Origin: Methylophaga sp.
GTDB lineage: Bacteria > Pseudomonadota > Gammaproteobacteria > Nitrosococcales > Methylophagaceae
Length of the DNA: 64,000 bases
Reading direction: 5' to 3'
NCBI GenBank assembly: GCA_030148085.1
Contig: JASBUF010000033.1
Span: forward strand, 1 to 64,000
Positions 33,295 through 44,158 of this stretch are shown here, one piece after another. The notes beneath the pieces were generated by a model. That model did no database searches, was not told the DNA's origin, and saw nothing but the letters and a program-made list of their open reading frames with translations. The translations under genes were made by a program, and so were the position numbers. Position 1 is the first letter of the stretch; each line of letters begins with the position of its first letter.

Positions 33295-34089
33295 TCAACT
33301 GTCCAAAACCCGATAAAGCATTTCACGAATGCTTTGCGGTTCAAACGGTTTATCCATGATGGCCGAGACGCCAGCCTGTTGTACATGATTAAGCCGGGCT
33401 TCATTGTTTTCGGTGGTGGCCATCAGGATCGGCATGACCACATCACCAATATCAGTGCGGACATACTCAACCAACTCCTGCCCATCCATTTCCGGCATAT
33501 TGAGATCGGTGACCATCAGGTCATAACTACCGGCAGCAAGCAGTTCGACAGCCTGACGACCATTTTCAGCAGTATCGATTTGCACTATACCCATACTGCC
33601 CAGAACGCGGCTGATGTGATTGCGCGAGGTATAACTGTCATCAACAATCAATACCTTTAGCTCACTGACGTCATAGCTTTGTAAGTCGAGCTCTTCGGGG
33701 TCGATGACATCCAAGGTCGCACGAATCGCACGCTGTAAGTCATCATGATTAAATGGCTTGGGCAATATGGCCATAACACCAGCCTGGCGAATGGGTTCTA
33801 GAGCGTCGTGGCCGGTTTCACTGGAAATCAGCATAAAAGCCATCTCCTGATCGGCCTGCTGTGTGCGTGCTTTGGCGATCAGTTCTGCGGCACTCATTTC
33901 CGGCAGGTACATTGCGGTAATCACCAGATCCGGCGGATAGATGGCCATCTGGGCAAGTGCCGCTTCGGCACTACTGACGCCTTCAATATTGCTGATACCA
34001 GCCTGTTGCAGGTGACGCATAATCAGTTTGAGCTGCATGGTAGAAGGCTCTACCAGCAGAATTGACAGGTCTGCGCTGGTTAATGACAT
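33295..34089 (-). CDS. Tandem-receiver response regulator without output domain
   Basis: Two REC domains: ILLVEPSTMQLKLI...DLVITAMYLPEM...LPKPF and VLIVDDSYTSRNHI...DLMVTDLNMPEMDG...MDKPF. Confidence 0.9.
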   Translation of the reverse strand: MSLTSADLSILLVEPSTMQLKLIMRHLQQAGISNIEGVSSAEAALAQMAIYPPDLVITAMYLPEMSAAELIAKARTQQADQEMAFMLISSETGHDALEPIRQAGVMAILPKPFNHDDLQRAIRATLDVIDPEELDLQSYDVSELKVLIVDDSYTSRNHISRVLGSMGIVQIDTAENGRQAVELLAAGSYDLMVTDLNMPEMDGQELVEYVRTDIGDVVMPILMATTENNEARLNHVQQAGVSAIMDKPFEPQSIREMLYRVLDS

Positions 34090-34098
34090 AAAGATCTC

Positions 34099-34653
34099 TC
34101 AGGGTCTTACCAGGCCAGTATCGACCTGATCACGGGTGGCTTTATCTGTGAGTAATTCGATAATGTTCAAGGCAAAATCCATTGCTGTTCCTGGGCCGCG
34201 AGAGGTCAGCACCTTGCGGTCAATGACAACCGGTTCATCACGAAGACTGATTTGAGGCCATGTTTCGGTATCCAGCGTGCCCGGATAACAAGTTGCTTGT
34301 TTACCGTTCAATACGCCTGATTCGGCAAGTACCAGGGGTGCAGCACAAATCGCGGCGATAAACTTATCAGCCTGTTGCTGACGTGTGATTAGTGCATGAA
34401 TGCGCTGGTCGGCATTGAGATGCGTGGTGCCGGGCTGACCGCCCGGCAATAACAGCATGTCGAACTCATCGTTGAGTACATTATCCAGCAGGGTATCGGC
34501 AACCAGGGCAACCTGCCGGCTGGCCGTCAGCTGTCGCTGACCGCTCAGGCTGGCCGTGGTCACCGTAATCCCGGCACGTCGTAACAGGTCTATCAGGGTG
34601 ACAGCTTCCAGCTCTTCACAACCTTCAGCCAAGGGAATAAGCACACTGGCCAT
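34099..34653 (-). CDS. DJ-1/PfpI (YajL-like) family protein
   Basis: VLIPLAEGCEELEAVTLIDLLRRAGI; nucleophile elbow AAICAAPLVLAESG; SRGPGTAMDFAL. Confidence 0.88.
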   Translation of the reverse strand: MASVLIPLAEGCEELEAVTLIDLLRRAGITVTTASLSGQRQLTASRQVALVADTLLDNVLNDEFDMLLLPGGQPGTTHLNADQRIHALITRQQQADKFIAAICAAPLVLAESGVLNGKQATCYPGTLDTETWPQISLRDEPVVIDRKVLTSRGPGTAMDFALNIIELLTDKATRDQVDTGLVRP

Positions 34654-34666
34654 AACACCCTCCAGA

Positions 34667-35992
34667 CTATCGATTCAGGATAGTCATACCTTTCAGCAGG
34701 TTCAACGCTTGAGACAGCATGTAGTCACTGACTTCCAGTGGCTGCTCGACTTGTTTTTCCTCGCTACCAGCCGCGGCATCTGTGTTAGTGCTCTCGTCTG
34801 CTTCACCATTGCCATTTTCCAGATGATGAGCCAAATCACGCTCACGCAGTGGGGTGAATTCGCTTTCTTCGACCTCAGCTATACGGATGCCATTGATTTC
34901 GATATCCGGCACAATGCCTTCAGCCTGAATCGAGCGGCCTGATGGCGTGTAATAACGGGCCGTTGTCATTTTGACAGCGGTTTCATTGGTCAATGGCATC
35001 ACGGTTTGTACCGAGCCCTTACCGAAGGTTTTACCGCCGAGAATGATGGCGCGTTTCTGATCCTGCAGGGCACCGGCAACGATTTCAGAGGCTGATGCAG
35101 AGCCGCCGTTGACCAGCACAATCAATGGTGCGCCCTTGAGCAGATCATCCGGTGTGGCGTGGAATTTCTGATCGGAGTCGGCGATGCGGCCTTCGGTATA
35201 GACAATCATGCCTTTGGTGATAAAGGCATCCGATACGTCTACCGCAGCTTCTAAAACACCGCCGGGATTATTACGTAAATCCAGAACCAGGCCATTCAGT
35301 TTGCCACCATTTTCTTCTTTCAATGCACTGATGGCTTCACGCAGGCTGGCACCGGTACGTGACTGGAAGGTGGTGATACGGATGTAACCGTAACCGGGCT
35401 CCAGCATTTTGCTTTTCACGCTTTCCACTTTGATAATCGCGCGGGTCAGTTCGACCTTGAGTGGCTTGTCTTCACCTTCTCGAATGATAGTAAGTAATAA
35501 CTTCGACCCGGGTTCGCCACGCATAATATCAACAGCTTCGTTAAGGGTCATACCCTTAACTGGGGTGTCATCCAAGCGGATAATCAAATCGCCGGACTTG
35601 ATTCCAGCCTTGGCGGCTGGTGTGTCGTCAATCGGGGTAACGACTTTGACAAAGCCGTCTTCCATGCTGACTTCAATACCGAGTCCACCGAACTGACCGG
35701 AGGTGCCTTCACGTAATTCTTGGAAGTCTTCTAAATTGAGGTAAGTTGAGTGCGGATCCAGACCGGACAGCATGCCTCGGATAGCATTCTCGATGAGCTG
35801 TTTGTCTTCAACCGGTTCGACATAGCTGCTTTTGATTCTGCCGAAGATTTCGGAGAAGGTTCGCAAGTCTTCCAGCGGAAGATCGGGCTTAACGGCTTCC
35901 TTGTCAGCAAACACCATCTGGCCGAATACCAAGCTGGCACCCAGCATGACGCCGCTGGTGATAAGACCGATATCGCGTTTAAACAAGCTCAT
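34667..35992 (-). CDS. ctpA: Carboxyl-terminal processing protease (S41)
   Basis: PDZ (GFVKVVTPIDDTPAAKAGIKSGDLI) and S41 catalytic segments (GGSASASEIVAGALQD, GKTFGKGSVQ). Confidence 0.93.
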   Translation of the reverse strand: MSLFKRDIGLITSGVMLGASLVFGQMVFADKEAVKPDLPLEDLRTFSEIFGRIKSSYVEPVEDKQLIENAIRGMLSGLDPHSTYLNLEDFQELREGTSGQFGGLGIEVSMEDGFVKVVTPIDDTPAAKAGIKSGDLIIRLDDTPVKGMTLNEAVDIMRGEPGSKLLLTIIREGEDKPLKVELTRAIIKVESVKSKMLEPGYGYIRITTFQSRTGASLREAISALKEENGGKLNGLVLDLRNNPGGVLEAAVDVSDAFITKGMIVYTEGRIADSDQKFHATPDDLLKGAPLIVLVNGGSASASEIVAGALQDQKRAIILGGKTFGKGSVQTVMPLTNETAVKMTTARYYTPSGRSIQAEGIVPDIEINGIRIAEVEESEFTPLRERDLAHHLENGNGEADESTNTDAAAGSEEKQVEQPLEVSDYMLSQALNLLKGMTILNR

Positions 35993-36018
35993 AAAATATC
36001 CTTCGTTTTAGCCACCGC

Positions 36019-37269
36019 TTAACCTCGACCCGCCAGCCATTTCATGGGGTTGGTCGGATTACCGCGATGGCGAATTTCAAAATAAAGTCCGCTCAGACCG
36101 CGAATTCCCTGCTCGCCTGACTGGGCAATGATTTCACCCGGCTGGACGGTTTCACCCGCCTGTTTCAGCAGCGCATCGTTATTGCCATACAGGGTCATGT
36201 ACTGTTCACCATGATCAATGATGATCAGCAAACCGAAACCTCGCAGCCAGTCAGCAAACACAACGCGGCCAGCCGCAGTGGCTTTGACATCATTGCCGGT
36301 GGGAGAATCTATAACAATACCTTGCCACTTGAGTTTACCAAGATTTCGCGGGCTGCCATAGCTTGCCAGCAGTTTTCCCTGCACGGGCCAGTTCAGCTTA
36401 CCTGTCAGACGTGAAAAAGGGGTATTTGGTTTCGGTGGCGGCAGTATTTTGGGTGGCTTAGTGTTAGCCGTCTGTTGCTTCTCTTGCTTCTGCTGGTTTT
36501 GTTGTTTCTCATGCTCGGCTTTTTCACGGGCAAGTTGCTGCTCGCGCTCACGCGTCAGCCTGTCCAGCAAAGATTGCAGGTTGCTCTCTTCTTCTTTGAG
36601 GTTGGCCAGCTTGGCATCCTGACTGGAGATGGAGCTATCCAACGCGGCGAGTGTGGCTTTACGTTTTTGTGTTTCCTGTTCCAGCAGGCGTTGTTTGTCC
36701 AGTTGTTCCTGTCGGCTGGTTTCCAGTGATTGCTGGGCGAGTAGTAATTCCTGCTGTTCCTCATTGAGTTGACTTAACAGCTGACTGATAGTTTCCAACT
36801 GTTGCTGGCGGGCCTGGTGGAAATAGTGAAAGTAGGTGCTGCCCCGGCTCAGGGTGGCGATATCCTGTTGGTTGAGCAGCATTTCCAGATAGCTAGGTTC
36901 GGCGTTGATAAAGGCGGCACGCATTTGGGCATAGAGTGCATCCAGTTGCTGCTGTTGCTCTGCTTCCTTGATCCCGGCCACTTCACGCAGTTGTTTCAGT
37001 GTCTGGTCTTTCTCGGTGATTTGTTGCTCCAGCGTATGCAACTCACGGTTAAGGGCAGAGACGCGCTGACTCTGTTCTTCCAACTGAGCATAGAGCTCAT
37101 CACGACTGGCTTTTTTGTCAGACAGATCGGCGCTGAGGCTCTTGATTTCCTCGCGCACGGAGTCGAGCTTTTGCGTGTTACTGTCGGCCGCGAGGCCGGC
37201 AGTAAACAGCAAAAACGCAATAGCGAGCGAAACAGGCTTTAACACAAGGCGCTTAAGCTTTTGGCTCAA
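36019..37269 (-). CDS. envC: Murein hydrolase activator EnvC-like (coiled coil plus M23)
   Basis: Signal peptide, long coiled coil, LytM domain [45 protein letters not shown]. Confidence 0.88.
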   Translation of the reverse strand: MSQKLKRLVLKPVSLAIAFLLFTAGLAADSNTQKLDSVREEIKSLSADLSDKKASRDELYAQLEEQSQRVSALNRELHTLEQQITEKDQTLKQLREVAGIKEAEQQQQLDALYAQMRAAFINAEPSYLEMLLNQQDIATLSRGSTYFHYFHQARQQQLETISQLLSQLNEEQQELLLAQQSLETSRQEQLDKQRLLEQETQKRKATLAALDSSISSQDAKLANLKEEESNLQSLLDRLTREREQQLAREKAEHEKQQNQQKQEKQQTANTKPPKILPPPKPNTPFSRLTGKLNWPVQGKLLASYGSPRNLGKLKWQGIVIDSPTGNDVKATAAGRVVFADWLRGFGLLIIIDHGEQYMTLYGNNDALLKQAGETVQPGEIIAQSGEQGIRGLSGLYFEIRHRGNPTNPMKWLAGRG

Positions 37270-38791
37270 TCAGCAGGTGTTTGCTCATTTCCGCTGGGAT
37301 CGGTAAGCCCATCAGCGTCAACATGGTCGGGGCGATATCTGACAGTGTGCCATGTTCATGGCATACAGCGTCACGACCGGCAAATAGCAGCGGTACGACA
37401 TTATTGGTGTGGGCAGTATGCGGCTGGCCGGTTTCATGGTTTGCCATACGCTCGGCATTGCCGTGATCGGCAGTGACGATCATTTCGCCGCCAACAGATT
37501 CCAGCGCCTGCCAGACAGTGCCAAGGCAGGTATCCAGAGTTTCAATGGCTTTGACTGCAGCATCAAATTTACCGGTATGACCGACCATATCAGCATTGGC
37601 GAAGTTACAGATAATGACGTCGTACTTTTCGCTTTTGATGGCTTCAGCCAGTTTGTCTGCGACTTCCGGTGCGTTCATTTCCGGCTGCAGGTCGTAGGTA
37701 TCCACTTTGGGTGACGGCACCAAGATGCGGTCTTCACCTTCAAACGGGGTTTCTACGCCGCCATTGAAGAAGAAGGTCACGTGCGCATATTTTTCTGTTT
37801 CAGCGATACGTAGTTGTTTGAGGCCGAGAGAAGACAGGTAGGCACCGAGGATGTTTTTCATCTTCTCGTTGGGGAAGGCAATCGGTGAGCTATAGTCTTT
37901 TTTGTACTCCGTCAGCGTCACGTAGTCGGCAAGTTCAATTACACGTAGACGCTCAAAGCCGTCAAAGTCCGGCTGAATAAAGCACTCGGTCAGTTCACGA
38001 GCACGGTCGGCGCGGAAGTTCATAAACACCACGCTGTCACCGTCTTCAATACGAACGGTTTCACCGATAGTGGTGGGCTTCACAAACTCATCTGTTTCTT
38101 CGCGGGAATAGGCCTGGCTGAGTGCTTCAGTAGCAGAGTCAGCATGAAACTCGCCTTCGCCCTCTGAGATCAGACGATACGCTTTTTCAACGCGGTTCCA
38201 GCGCTTGTCACGGTCCATCGCATAAAAGCGTCCGACCATTGAAGCCAGGCGGCCTTTGCCAAGTGCAGCAAACACAGCTTCCAATTTATCAATCGCTGGC
38301 TGTGCGCTCTGTGGTGCGGTGTCACGACCATCAAGGAAAGCATGGACGAATACATCGTTGGCACCGCGGTCGACAGCCAGTTTGACCATAGCGTGGATAT
38401 GTTCTTCATGACTGTGAACGCCACCGTCAGACAACAGTCCGAAGATATGAACGGCTTTGCCGTTAGCGGCCGCTTTATCGACAGCCGCAGTCAATACCGG
38501 GTTATGGAAAAAGGCACCGTCGTCGATGGCTTTGCTGATGCGGGTGAATTCCTGATAGACCACACGTCCGGCGCCCAGATTAAGGTGACCAACTTCCGAG
38601 TTACCCATTTGGTCGCCGGGCAGACCAACGCCCAGGCCGGAGGCATTGATTAATGTGTGAGGGTAACGTTCCCAGAGCTGATCCCAGACAGGCGTGTTGG
38701 CAGCAAGAATGGCATTGTTATCCGGATCTTCGCTGTATCCCCAGCCATCCATGATAATCAGCGCCAATGGTCGGTGTTTACGAGTCATCAA
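37253..38791 (-). CDS. gpmI: 2,3-bisphosphoglycerate-independent phosphoglycerate mutase
   Basis: [49 protein letters not shown]. Confidence 0.97.
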   Translation of the reverse strand: MMTRKHRPLALIIMDGWGYSEDPDNNAILAANTPVWDQLWERYPHTLINASGLGVGLPGDQMGNSEVGHLNLGAGRVVYQEFTRISKAIDDGAFFHNPVLTAAVDKAAANGKAVHIFGLLSDGGVHSHEEHIHAMVKLAVDRGANDVFVHAFLDGRDTAPQSAQPAIDKLEAVFAALGKGRLASMVGRFYAMDRDKRWNRVEKAYRLISEGEGEFHADSATEALSQAYSREETDEFVKPTTIGETVRIEDGDSVVFMNFRADRARELTECFIQPDFDGFERLRVIELADYVTLTEYKKDYSSPIAFPNEKMKNILGAYLSSLGLKQLRIAETEKYAHVTFFFNGGVETPFEGEDRILVPSPKVDTYDLQPEMNAPEVADKLAEAIKSEKYDVIICNFANADMVGHTGKFDAAVKAIETLDTCLGTVWQALESVGGEMIVTADHGNAERMANHETGQPHTAHTNNVVPLLFAGRDAVCHEHGTLSDIAPTMLTLMGLPIPAEMSKHLLIEPKA

Positions 38792-39066
38792 AAAGTCCTT
38801 AAAGCTAGTGGTGGTCGGGCTCTCTTGTGGCTGACCTGTGTCTCTTATATTAATCAGCGTAGCAGCCGTGTATTATATGGGCTTTTGTGATGAAATACAG
38901 TCACCAGCCGCTGCGACTTTGTTCGCGGATCAGGCAGGAAAGCGCGGTTTCATCGGCTTTGCGCTGCCATTGGGCAGGAACTATTTGCTGTCAGGCAACG
39001 ATTTTGTCTGATTAGACGCTGGACTCCTGCGGCAGGCATCAACACGATATTTGAGAAAGGGGTGAA

Positions 39067-39486
39067 ATGGAAAATCTGGGTGAGTTTATTGTTAATCACT
39101 GGATTCTGGTCTCTGCCTTTGTGGTTTTGTCCTGGCTGGTGTTTTCTGACTCAATAAACCGCAGACTGAGCGGCCTGCAGCCTTTGGCTGCAACCGAAGC
39201 AGTACGGCTGGTCAATCAGCAGAAAGGTAAATTCCTGGATGTGCGTGATGACAGCGAGTTCGAAAAAGAACATATCGCTGATGCGATTCACCTGCCGCTC
39301 GCCAAACTGGCTGAAGCGGAAAGTCAGATCAAAAACAAAACGCAACCACTGGTGATCGTCTGTGCCAGTGGTCAGCGCTCACGCACTGCGGCCAAGCAGC
39401 TGCGTAAACAAGGCTTTGAACAGGTCTACGTGCTCACAGGCGGTTTACATGCCTGGAAAGAGGCGAAATTGCCTCTGTTCAGTTAA
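39067..39486 (+). CDS. Membrane-anchored rhodanese-like protein (YibN-like)
   Basis: FLDVRDDSEFEKEHIADAIHLP; catalytic CASGQRS. Confidence 0.9.
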   Translation: MENLGEFIVNHWILVSAFVVLSWLVFSDSINRRLSGLQPLAATEAVRLVNQQKGKFLDVRDDSEFEKEHIADAIHLPLAKLAEAESQIKNKTQPLVIVCASGQRSRTAAKQLRKQGFEQVYVLTGGLHAWKEAKLPLFS

Positions 39487-39509
39487 TTCGAATTTGGCAG
39501 GGTTGTATT

Positions 39510-39767
39510 GTGGCTAGCGTTATCGTTTATTCATCCGCTCATTGTCCTTATTGCGTTATGGCTAAGCAGTTACTTGAACGCAAGGGCGTGAACTTTAAGG
39601 AAATTCGCGTTGATTTGGATCCGTCCAAACGCGAAGAAATGATGCAAAAGAGCCGGCAGCGTACCGTGCCTCAGATTTTCATAAATAATAAAGCCATAGG
39701 CGGCTACACTGATTTGGTGGCGATGGATCGTGCCAAACAGTTAGACAGCCTTCTGGCGCAATCTTAA
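39510..39767 (+). CDS. grxC: Glutaredoxin 3
   Basis: VIVYSSAHCPYCVMAKQLLERKGV; TVPQIFINNKAIGGYTDL. Confidence 0.95.
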   Translation: MASVIVYSSAHCPYCVMAKQLLERKGVNFKEIRVDLDPSKREEMMQKSRQRTVPQIFINNKAIGGYTDLVAMDRAKQLDSLLAQS

Positions 39768-39784
39768 ACAGAGAAGGAAGAAAG

Positions 39785-40270
39785 ATGGCTGAAGAAAATG
39801 CAGCAGCAGGTGAAGAGCAAAAACCACGCTTTATCATCCAGAAGGTTTACACCAAAGACGTCTCATTCGAGTCGCCTAACTCACCGGAAATGTTCCGTGA
39901 AGAGTGGCGTCCAAAGCTTGACCTGCAATTAGGTAACGAATACAAGCGCATCGACGAAGACAACCACGAAGTGGTGCTGTCGGTCACAGTTACTGCCAAG
40001 GTTGATGATAAAGTCGCGTTTTTGGTCGAAGTCAAACAGGCAGGTATTTTCACCCTGACCGGTTACACCAATGACGAAATGGGTCCCCTGCTAGGCAGTT
40101 ACTGCCCGAACTCGCTGTTCCCGTTTGTACGTGAAGTGGTGTCTGATCTGGTTCTGAAGGGTGGCTTCCCTCAATTGGTGCTGGCACCAGTGAACTTTGA
40201 TGCGATGTACATGCACCAGAAAGAGCTGGCACAGAAACAAGCGCAGGAAAAAGCACAAGCGACCCACTAA
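39785..40270 (+). CDS. secB: Protein-export chaperone SecB
   Basis: FIIQKVYTKDVSFESPNSPEMFREEWRPKLDLQL. Confidence 0.97.
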   Translation: MAEENAAAGEEQKPRFIIQKVYTKDVSFESPNSPEMFREEWRPKLDLQLGNEYKRIDEDNHEVVLSVTVTAKVDDKVAFLVEVKQAGIFTLTGYTNDEMGPLLGSYCPNSLFPFVREVVSDLVLKGGFPQLVLAPVNFDAMYMHQKELAQKQAQEKAQATH

Positions 40271-40287
40271 TAACGGCATAGTCAGTG

Positions 40288-41301
40288 ATGAAGCTGAATC
40301 CAACGCTGGTGATCGGTGCTGGTGCCTGGGGCACCGCGCTGGCGCTGGCGATTGCCCGTAAAGGCCATGAAGTCTGGCTGTGGGGCCGTGATAAAGAGCA
40401 AATGCAGGCCATGCAGGCAACTCGAACTAATTCGCGTTATCTGCCGGGTATTAAATTTCCGGAGTCATTGAAATTAGTCGATGATTTTGAGCAAGCGGTT
40501 CGCCAAAGTCGTCACGTCTTGGTTTCTGTGCCCAGTAAAGCTTTTGTGTCGATGCTGCAAACTATCAAGCCTCTGTTGGCGGATAATGTCCCGGTCAGCT
40601 GGGCAACCAAGGGGCTGACACCGGATAAAGGTGAATTGCTGTTTGATGCGGCTACAAAGATTTTAGGTGACAAGCATGCGCTGGCGGTGATTTCCGGACC
40701 GTCTTTTGCGGCCGAAGTGGCCAGTAATTTACCGACCGCTGTCACTGTTGCGTCACCGGATCAACCCTTTGCTGATGCGTTAGTCGAACTGATGCATTCT
40801 CAGACACTGCGGATATACACCACGCATGACATGCTCGGTGTGCAAATCGGTGGTACTGTCAAGAATGTCCTGGCAATTGCGGCGGGTATTTCTGATGGGT
40901 TGGGTTATGGTGCCAATGCCCGTGCGGCATTGATCACGCGCGGCATGGCAGAGATTCGTCGGCTGGCTGCGGTATTGGGTGCGGAAACGGAGACCCTCTT
41001 CGGGCTGGCAGGTATTGGTGATTTGATACTGACCTGTACTGATGATCAAAGCCGTAATCGCCAGTTGGGGCTTGCGATCGGTCGTGGTCTGAGTGTCGAT
41101 GACGCGGTCAAAGAGGTTGGCAAAACAGTAGAAGGCATGCATGCTGCGCGAGAAGTGTTGCTGCGGGCCAGACAAGCGAATGTGGAAATGCCGATCGTCG
41201 AACAGGTATGCAAAATTTTGTTTGAAGGTTACGATCCGCGTGAATCAGTCCAAGCATTATTATGCAGGGAACAGAAAGCGGAAATCAGGCGTCCGGCCTG
41301 A
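40288..41301 (+). CDS. gpsA: Glycerol-3-phosphate dehydrogenase [NAD(P)+]
   Basis: VIGAGAWGTALALAIARKGHEVWLWGRD. Confidence 0.97.
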   Translation: MKLNPTLVIGAGAWGTALALAIARKGHEVWLWGRDKEQMQAMQATRTNSRYLPGIKFPESLKLVDDFEQAVRQSRHVLVSVPSKAFVSMLQTIKPLLADNVPVSWATKGLTPDKGELLFDAATKILGDKHALAVISGPSFAAEVASNLPTAVTVASPDQPFADALVELMHSQTLRIYTTHDMLGVQIGGTVKNVLAIAAGISDGLGYGANARAALITRGMAEIRRLAAVLGAETETLFGLAGIGDLILTCTDDQSRNRQLGLAIGRGLSVDDAVKEVGKTVEGMHAAREVLLRARQANVEMPIVEQVCKILFEGYDPRESVQALLCREQKAEIRRPA

Positions 41302-41331
41302 TACCGGGTTAATTAAAAGAGGAAGAATCTT

Positions 41332-42204
41332 ATGCGAGGCATTGTGAAGTACAGCGCAACGATCGCCGCGGTGATCATGCTCAGCGTGGGCCTGAGCGGC
41401 TGTGGTACGCTCAAACGAGACGAGCCCAAGACCCAGATTAGCGCTGAGGGTAAGACCGTGTTCGAAGCGGGCTTGCAGTATGTGCAGATTGAAAATCGTG
41501 ATGTCGCTGGTGTTGCTAATGATCACCCTCTCTCAATTTCGTCTGAGAGCATGCGTACCGTACTGGAATCCCTGTATGTATCTGAAACAGTGCTGTTCAA
41601 AGAACGTCAGACCCCACTGTTCTCCGCCTATGAGCTGCAGGTTCTTAGTAATGCACTGTCTTCAGGGTTGGCCAGAGCAGAGTCGAATGAGGACGTGACT
41701 TTTGTCATGATTGGTTCTCATCAGGCCACTATTTCAAAAGAACAGATGACTACCTCTGCACGGGTTTTTTACAGCGGGGGTCGGCTGAACTTTATCTTCG
41801 GTAAAGTTCGTGAGATATACCGTGATAAGGATCCAGTCACTGGTCAACCTATTGACCGCCGGACAAATCCTCTGTTGCCGGGTACTCGTCGTGTAGATTC
41901 TGAACCTAATATTCGGGTGGCTCTGGATAATGGTCAGTCCTACTACACCGATCCAGAAACCGGTAAAGAGCGTACAGACTGGATTATTCTGGATATCCCG
42001 ACAGTGCTGGCAACAATGGCTGAGCGTAAGGCTGAAGGCCAAGACGGTTTCCTGAGCCCTGAACTGCGAGAAGATATTGCCCGTAACAAGCAGGAAACCA
42101 GTAATCTGCGTGAAGATATGGCGAATATCAAAGAAGTGCTGTTTGAAATGAGCGACAAGCTCGACAAACTGCAAAAAGAGTTGGATACGATGAAGTCGGA
42201 ATAA
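41332..42204 (+). CDS. Predicted lipoprotein of unknown function with C-terminal coiled coil
   Basis: Signal peptide with lipobox VGLSGC; C-terminal coiled coil DIARNKQETSNLREDMANIKEVLFEMSDKLDKLQKELDTM. Confidence 0.75.
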   Translation: MRGIVKYSATIAAVIMLSVGLSGCGTLKRDEPKTQISAEGKTVFEAGLQYVQIENRDVAGVANDHPLSISSESMRTVLESLYVSETVLFKERQTPLFSAYELQVLSNALSSGLARAESNEDVTFVMIGSHQATISKEQMTTSARVFYSGGRLNFIFGKVREIYRDKDPVTGQPIDRRTNPLLPGTRRVDSEPNIRVALDNGQSYYTDPETGKERTDWIILDIPTVLATMAERKAEGQDGFLSPELREDIARNKQETSNLREDMANIKEVLFEMSDKLDKLQKELDTMKSE

Positions 42205-42219
42205 GCGACATCATCTTCG

Positions 42220-42247
42220 AAAAGGCGCCTCAGGGCGCCTTTTTTGT
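42220..42247. terminator. Rho-independent terminator
   Basis: AAAAGGCGCC-TCAG-GGCGCCTTTTTTG. Confidence 0.85.
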
Positions 42248-42248
42248 T

Positions 42249-43421
42249 TTACAGCTGGTATCGCCTATCGTTGAGCTTTAGCCGTGGTAGCGTGTGCATA
42301 TCACGACACAAAGACAGCACTTTAAACTGATGCCCCATCGCCCCCGGCAGTAACAGCTGTTTCAAAGCGTTGCTTTGTTGTAACCAGTCTGCTTCATTCA
42401 GATTGTGCTGCAGTCCTGCTGCCAGCATGGTGATATCACCGGCTAGTAAAAAATCAGCCTGCTCTTGAAAGCCACAGATTTGCAGCCCACTGTTAAAAGC
42501 TGTTTCTGCGAGTGAAGTGAACTCAACATGGGCGGTAATATCCTGCAAACCAGGGAGGATCAGCGGATTATCATGCGCCTGATGCTGGTAATAGCAGCGT
42601 AAGCTGCCCTGCGTGCGATCAGCACGATAGTGCTCCTCGAAGCTGTAACCGTAATCGATTAGCAGAATAAGGCCACGCGACAATTTGTGGGCGAGGCTAT
42701 GCAGCCAGTCAGCGGCGAACAGACAGACTTCCGTCCGGTAAGGCAGATCGTCAAGCTGAGACTGAATCTGTTCGGCTTTCTGCTCCAGCCGTGATGATGA
42801 GAGCGACTCTGTTTGCCAGATAAAGTTTTGCTGATCGAGACTAACTCCGACTTCCCCTACGCCATCCTCAGTGAAGTTAAGTAGGTGAACCGGCATCGCA
42901 TCACAGACTTCATTGGCCAGCATCACGCCTTCGAAGTTCTCAGGAATATCTTCGACCCAGTAAATCCGCTGGCTCAGTGCGCTGGGCAGTTGGTTTAGTA
43001 GTTCTTGCTGGCGTTGCTGCAAATCGGCACTGGGCTCTAGTATAAAATAGCGTGATGGCAAGGCATCCAGTTCTGTCAGTCGTTGTACTATTGACTCAGC
43101 CAGCCGCCCGCTGCCTGCACCAAATTCGAGTATGTTGTAATCCGGTATTTGCTTGTGCACATCAGTGAGGTGGGTGGCGATGGCCGCGCCAAATAGAGGT
43201 GAGGTCTCGGGCGCAGTAGTGAAATCCCCGCCCCACCCCAGTTTATGACTACCGGCACTGTAGTAGCCGAGCCCTGGCGTATACAGGCACTGCTGCATAT
43301 AGTCGGCAAAACTGATCCAGCCCTGGTTGGCCACAATCGATTCCCGGATCTGCTGCGCCAGTTGTTCGCTGTGTTGTTGCGCTGTCAGGTCGTCAGGGGC
43401 TATCGTAAACATCTCAGTCAT
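42249..43421 (-). CDS. SAM-dependent methyltransferase, MidA/NDUFAF7 (DUF185) family
   Basis: ISFADYMQQCLYTPGLGYYSAGSHKLGWGGDFTTAPETSPLFGAAIA; ILEFGAGSGRLA. Confidence 0.9.
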   Translation of the reverse strand: MTEMFTIAPDDLTAQQHSEQLAQQIRESIVANQGWISFADYMQQCLYTPGLGYYSAGSHKLGWGGDFTTAPETSPLFGAAIATHLTDVHKQIPDYNILEFGAGSGRLAESIVQRLTELDALPSRYFILEPSADLQQRQQELLNQLPSALSQRIYWVEDIPENFEGVMLANEVCDAMPVHLLNFTEDGVGEVGVSLDQQNFIWQTESLSSSRLEQKAEQIQSQLDDLPYRTEVCLFAADWLHSLAHKLSRGLILLIDYGYSFEEHYRADRTQGSLRCYYQHQAHDNPLILPGLQDITAHVEFTSLAETAFNSGLQICGFQEQADFLLAGDITMLAAGLQHNLNEADWLQQSNALKQLLLPGAMGHQFKVLSLCRDMHTLPRLKLNDRRYQL

Positions 43422-43435
43422 CAGGCAAAAAAATC

Positions 43436-44158
43436 ATGTCGCAAAAAAAGGTTTTGGTTACCGGCACCAGTCGCCGGGTGGGTCTGCATATTGCCAAGCG
43501 CTTGCATCAGGATGGCTATGCGGTACTCGCACATTACCGCAGCGAGACCGAGGGTGTCCAAGAATTAAAGGGGCTGGGCATTGAGACCATCCGTGCCGAT
43601 TTTGACAGCCGTGATAGCATTCTGGAGTTTGTCACCCGGCTACGCCATCAGTACCGCAGTCTACGGGCGATTATTCACAATGCCTCAAGTTTCACTCCTA
43701 CAGATGATGACTTGGCCCGTGCTGCAGAACAGTATGAACTGTTCTTCTATGTGCATATGATGGGGCCATTTCTGATTAATCAGGGCCTGCAGGATCGCCT
43801 GCAGGGCGATGAGGGTAATCCGGCCGATATTATTCATATCACCGATATTAATGTGGAAAACCCAACCCCGCGTTTCGATATTTATGGCACGACCAAGGCT
43901 GGCCTGCACAATATGACCTTGGCGCTGGCGAAGAAGTTGGCACCCAACATTAAGGTCAATGCCATAGCCCCGGGGCCGGTGTTATTTACAGAATCACATA
44001 GTGAGGAAGTTCGGCAGGCGATGATGGATGAAACGCCGCTGGCCCGGGAAGGCGGGGCCGAACCGGTGTATCTGGCGATTAAAAGCGTGCTGGACAACCC
44101 TTTTCTGACGGGCGTATCAATCCCGGTGGATGGTGGTCGCCGTCTCTCCAAACGTTAA
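43436..44158 (+). CDS. folM: SDR-family pteridine/dihydromonapterin reductase (FolM-like)
   Basis: VLVTGTSRRVGLHIAKRLHQDGYAVLAHYRS; YGTTKAGLHNMTLALAKKLAPNIKVNAIAPGPV; beside folK/folB. Confidence 0.78.
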   Translation: MSQKKVLVTGTSRRVGLHIAKRLHQDGYAVLAHYRSETEGVQELKGLGIETIRADFDSRDSILEFVTRLRHQYRSLRAIIHNASSFTPTDDDLARAAEQYELFFYVHMMGPFLINQGLQDRLQGDEGNPADIIHITDINVENPTPRFDIYGTTKAGLHNMTLALAKKLAPNIKVNAIAPGPVLFTESHSEEVRQAMMDETPLAREGGAEPVYLAIKSVLDNPFLTGVSIPVDGGRRLSKR

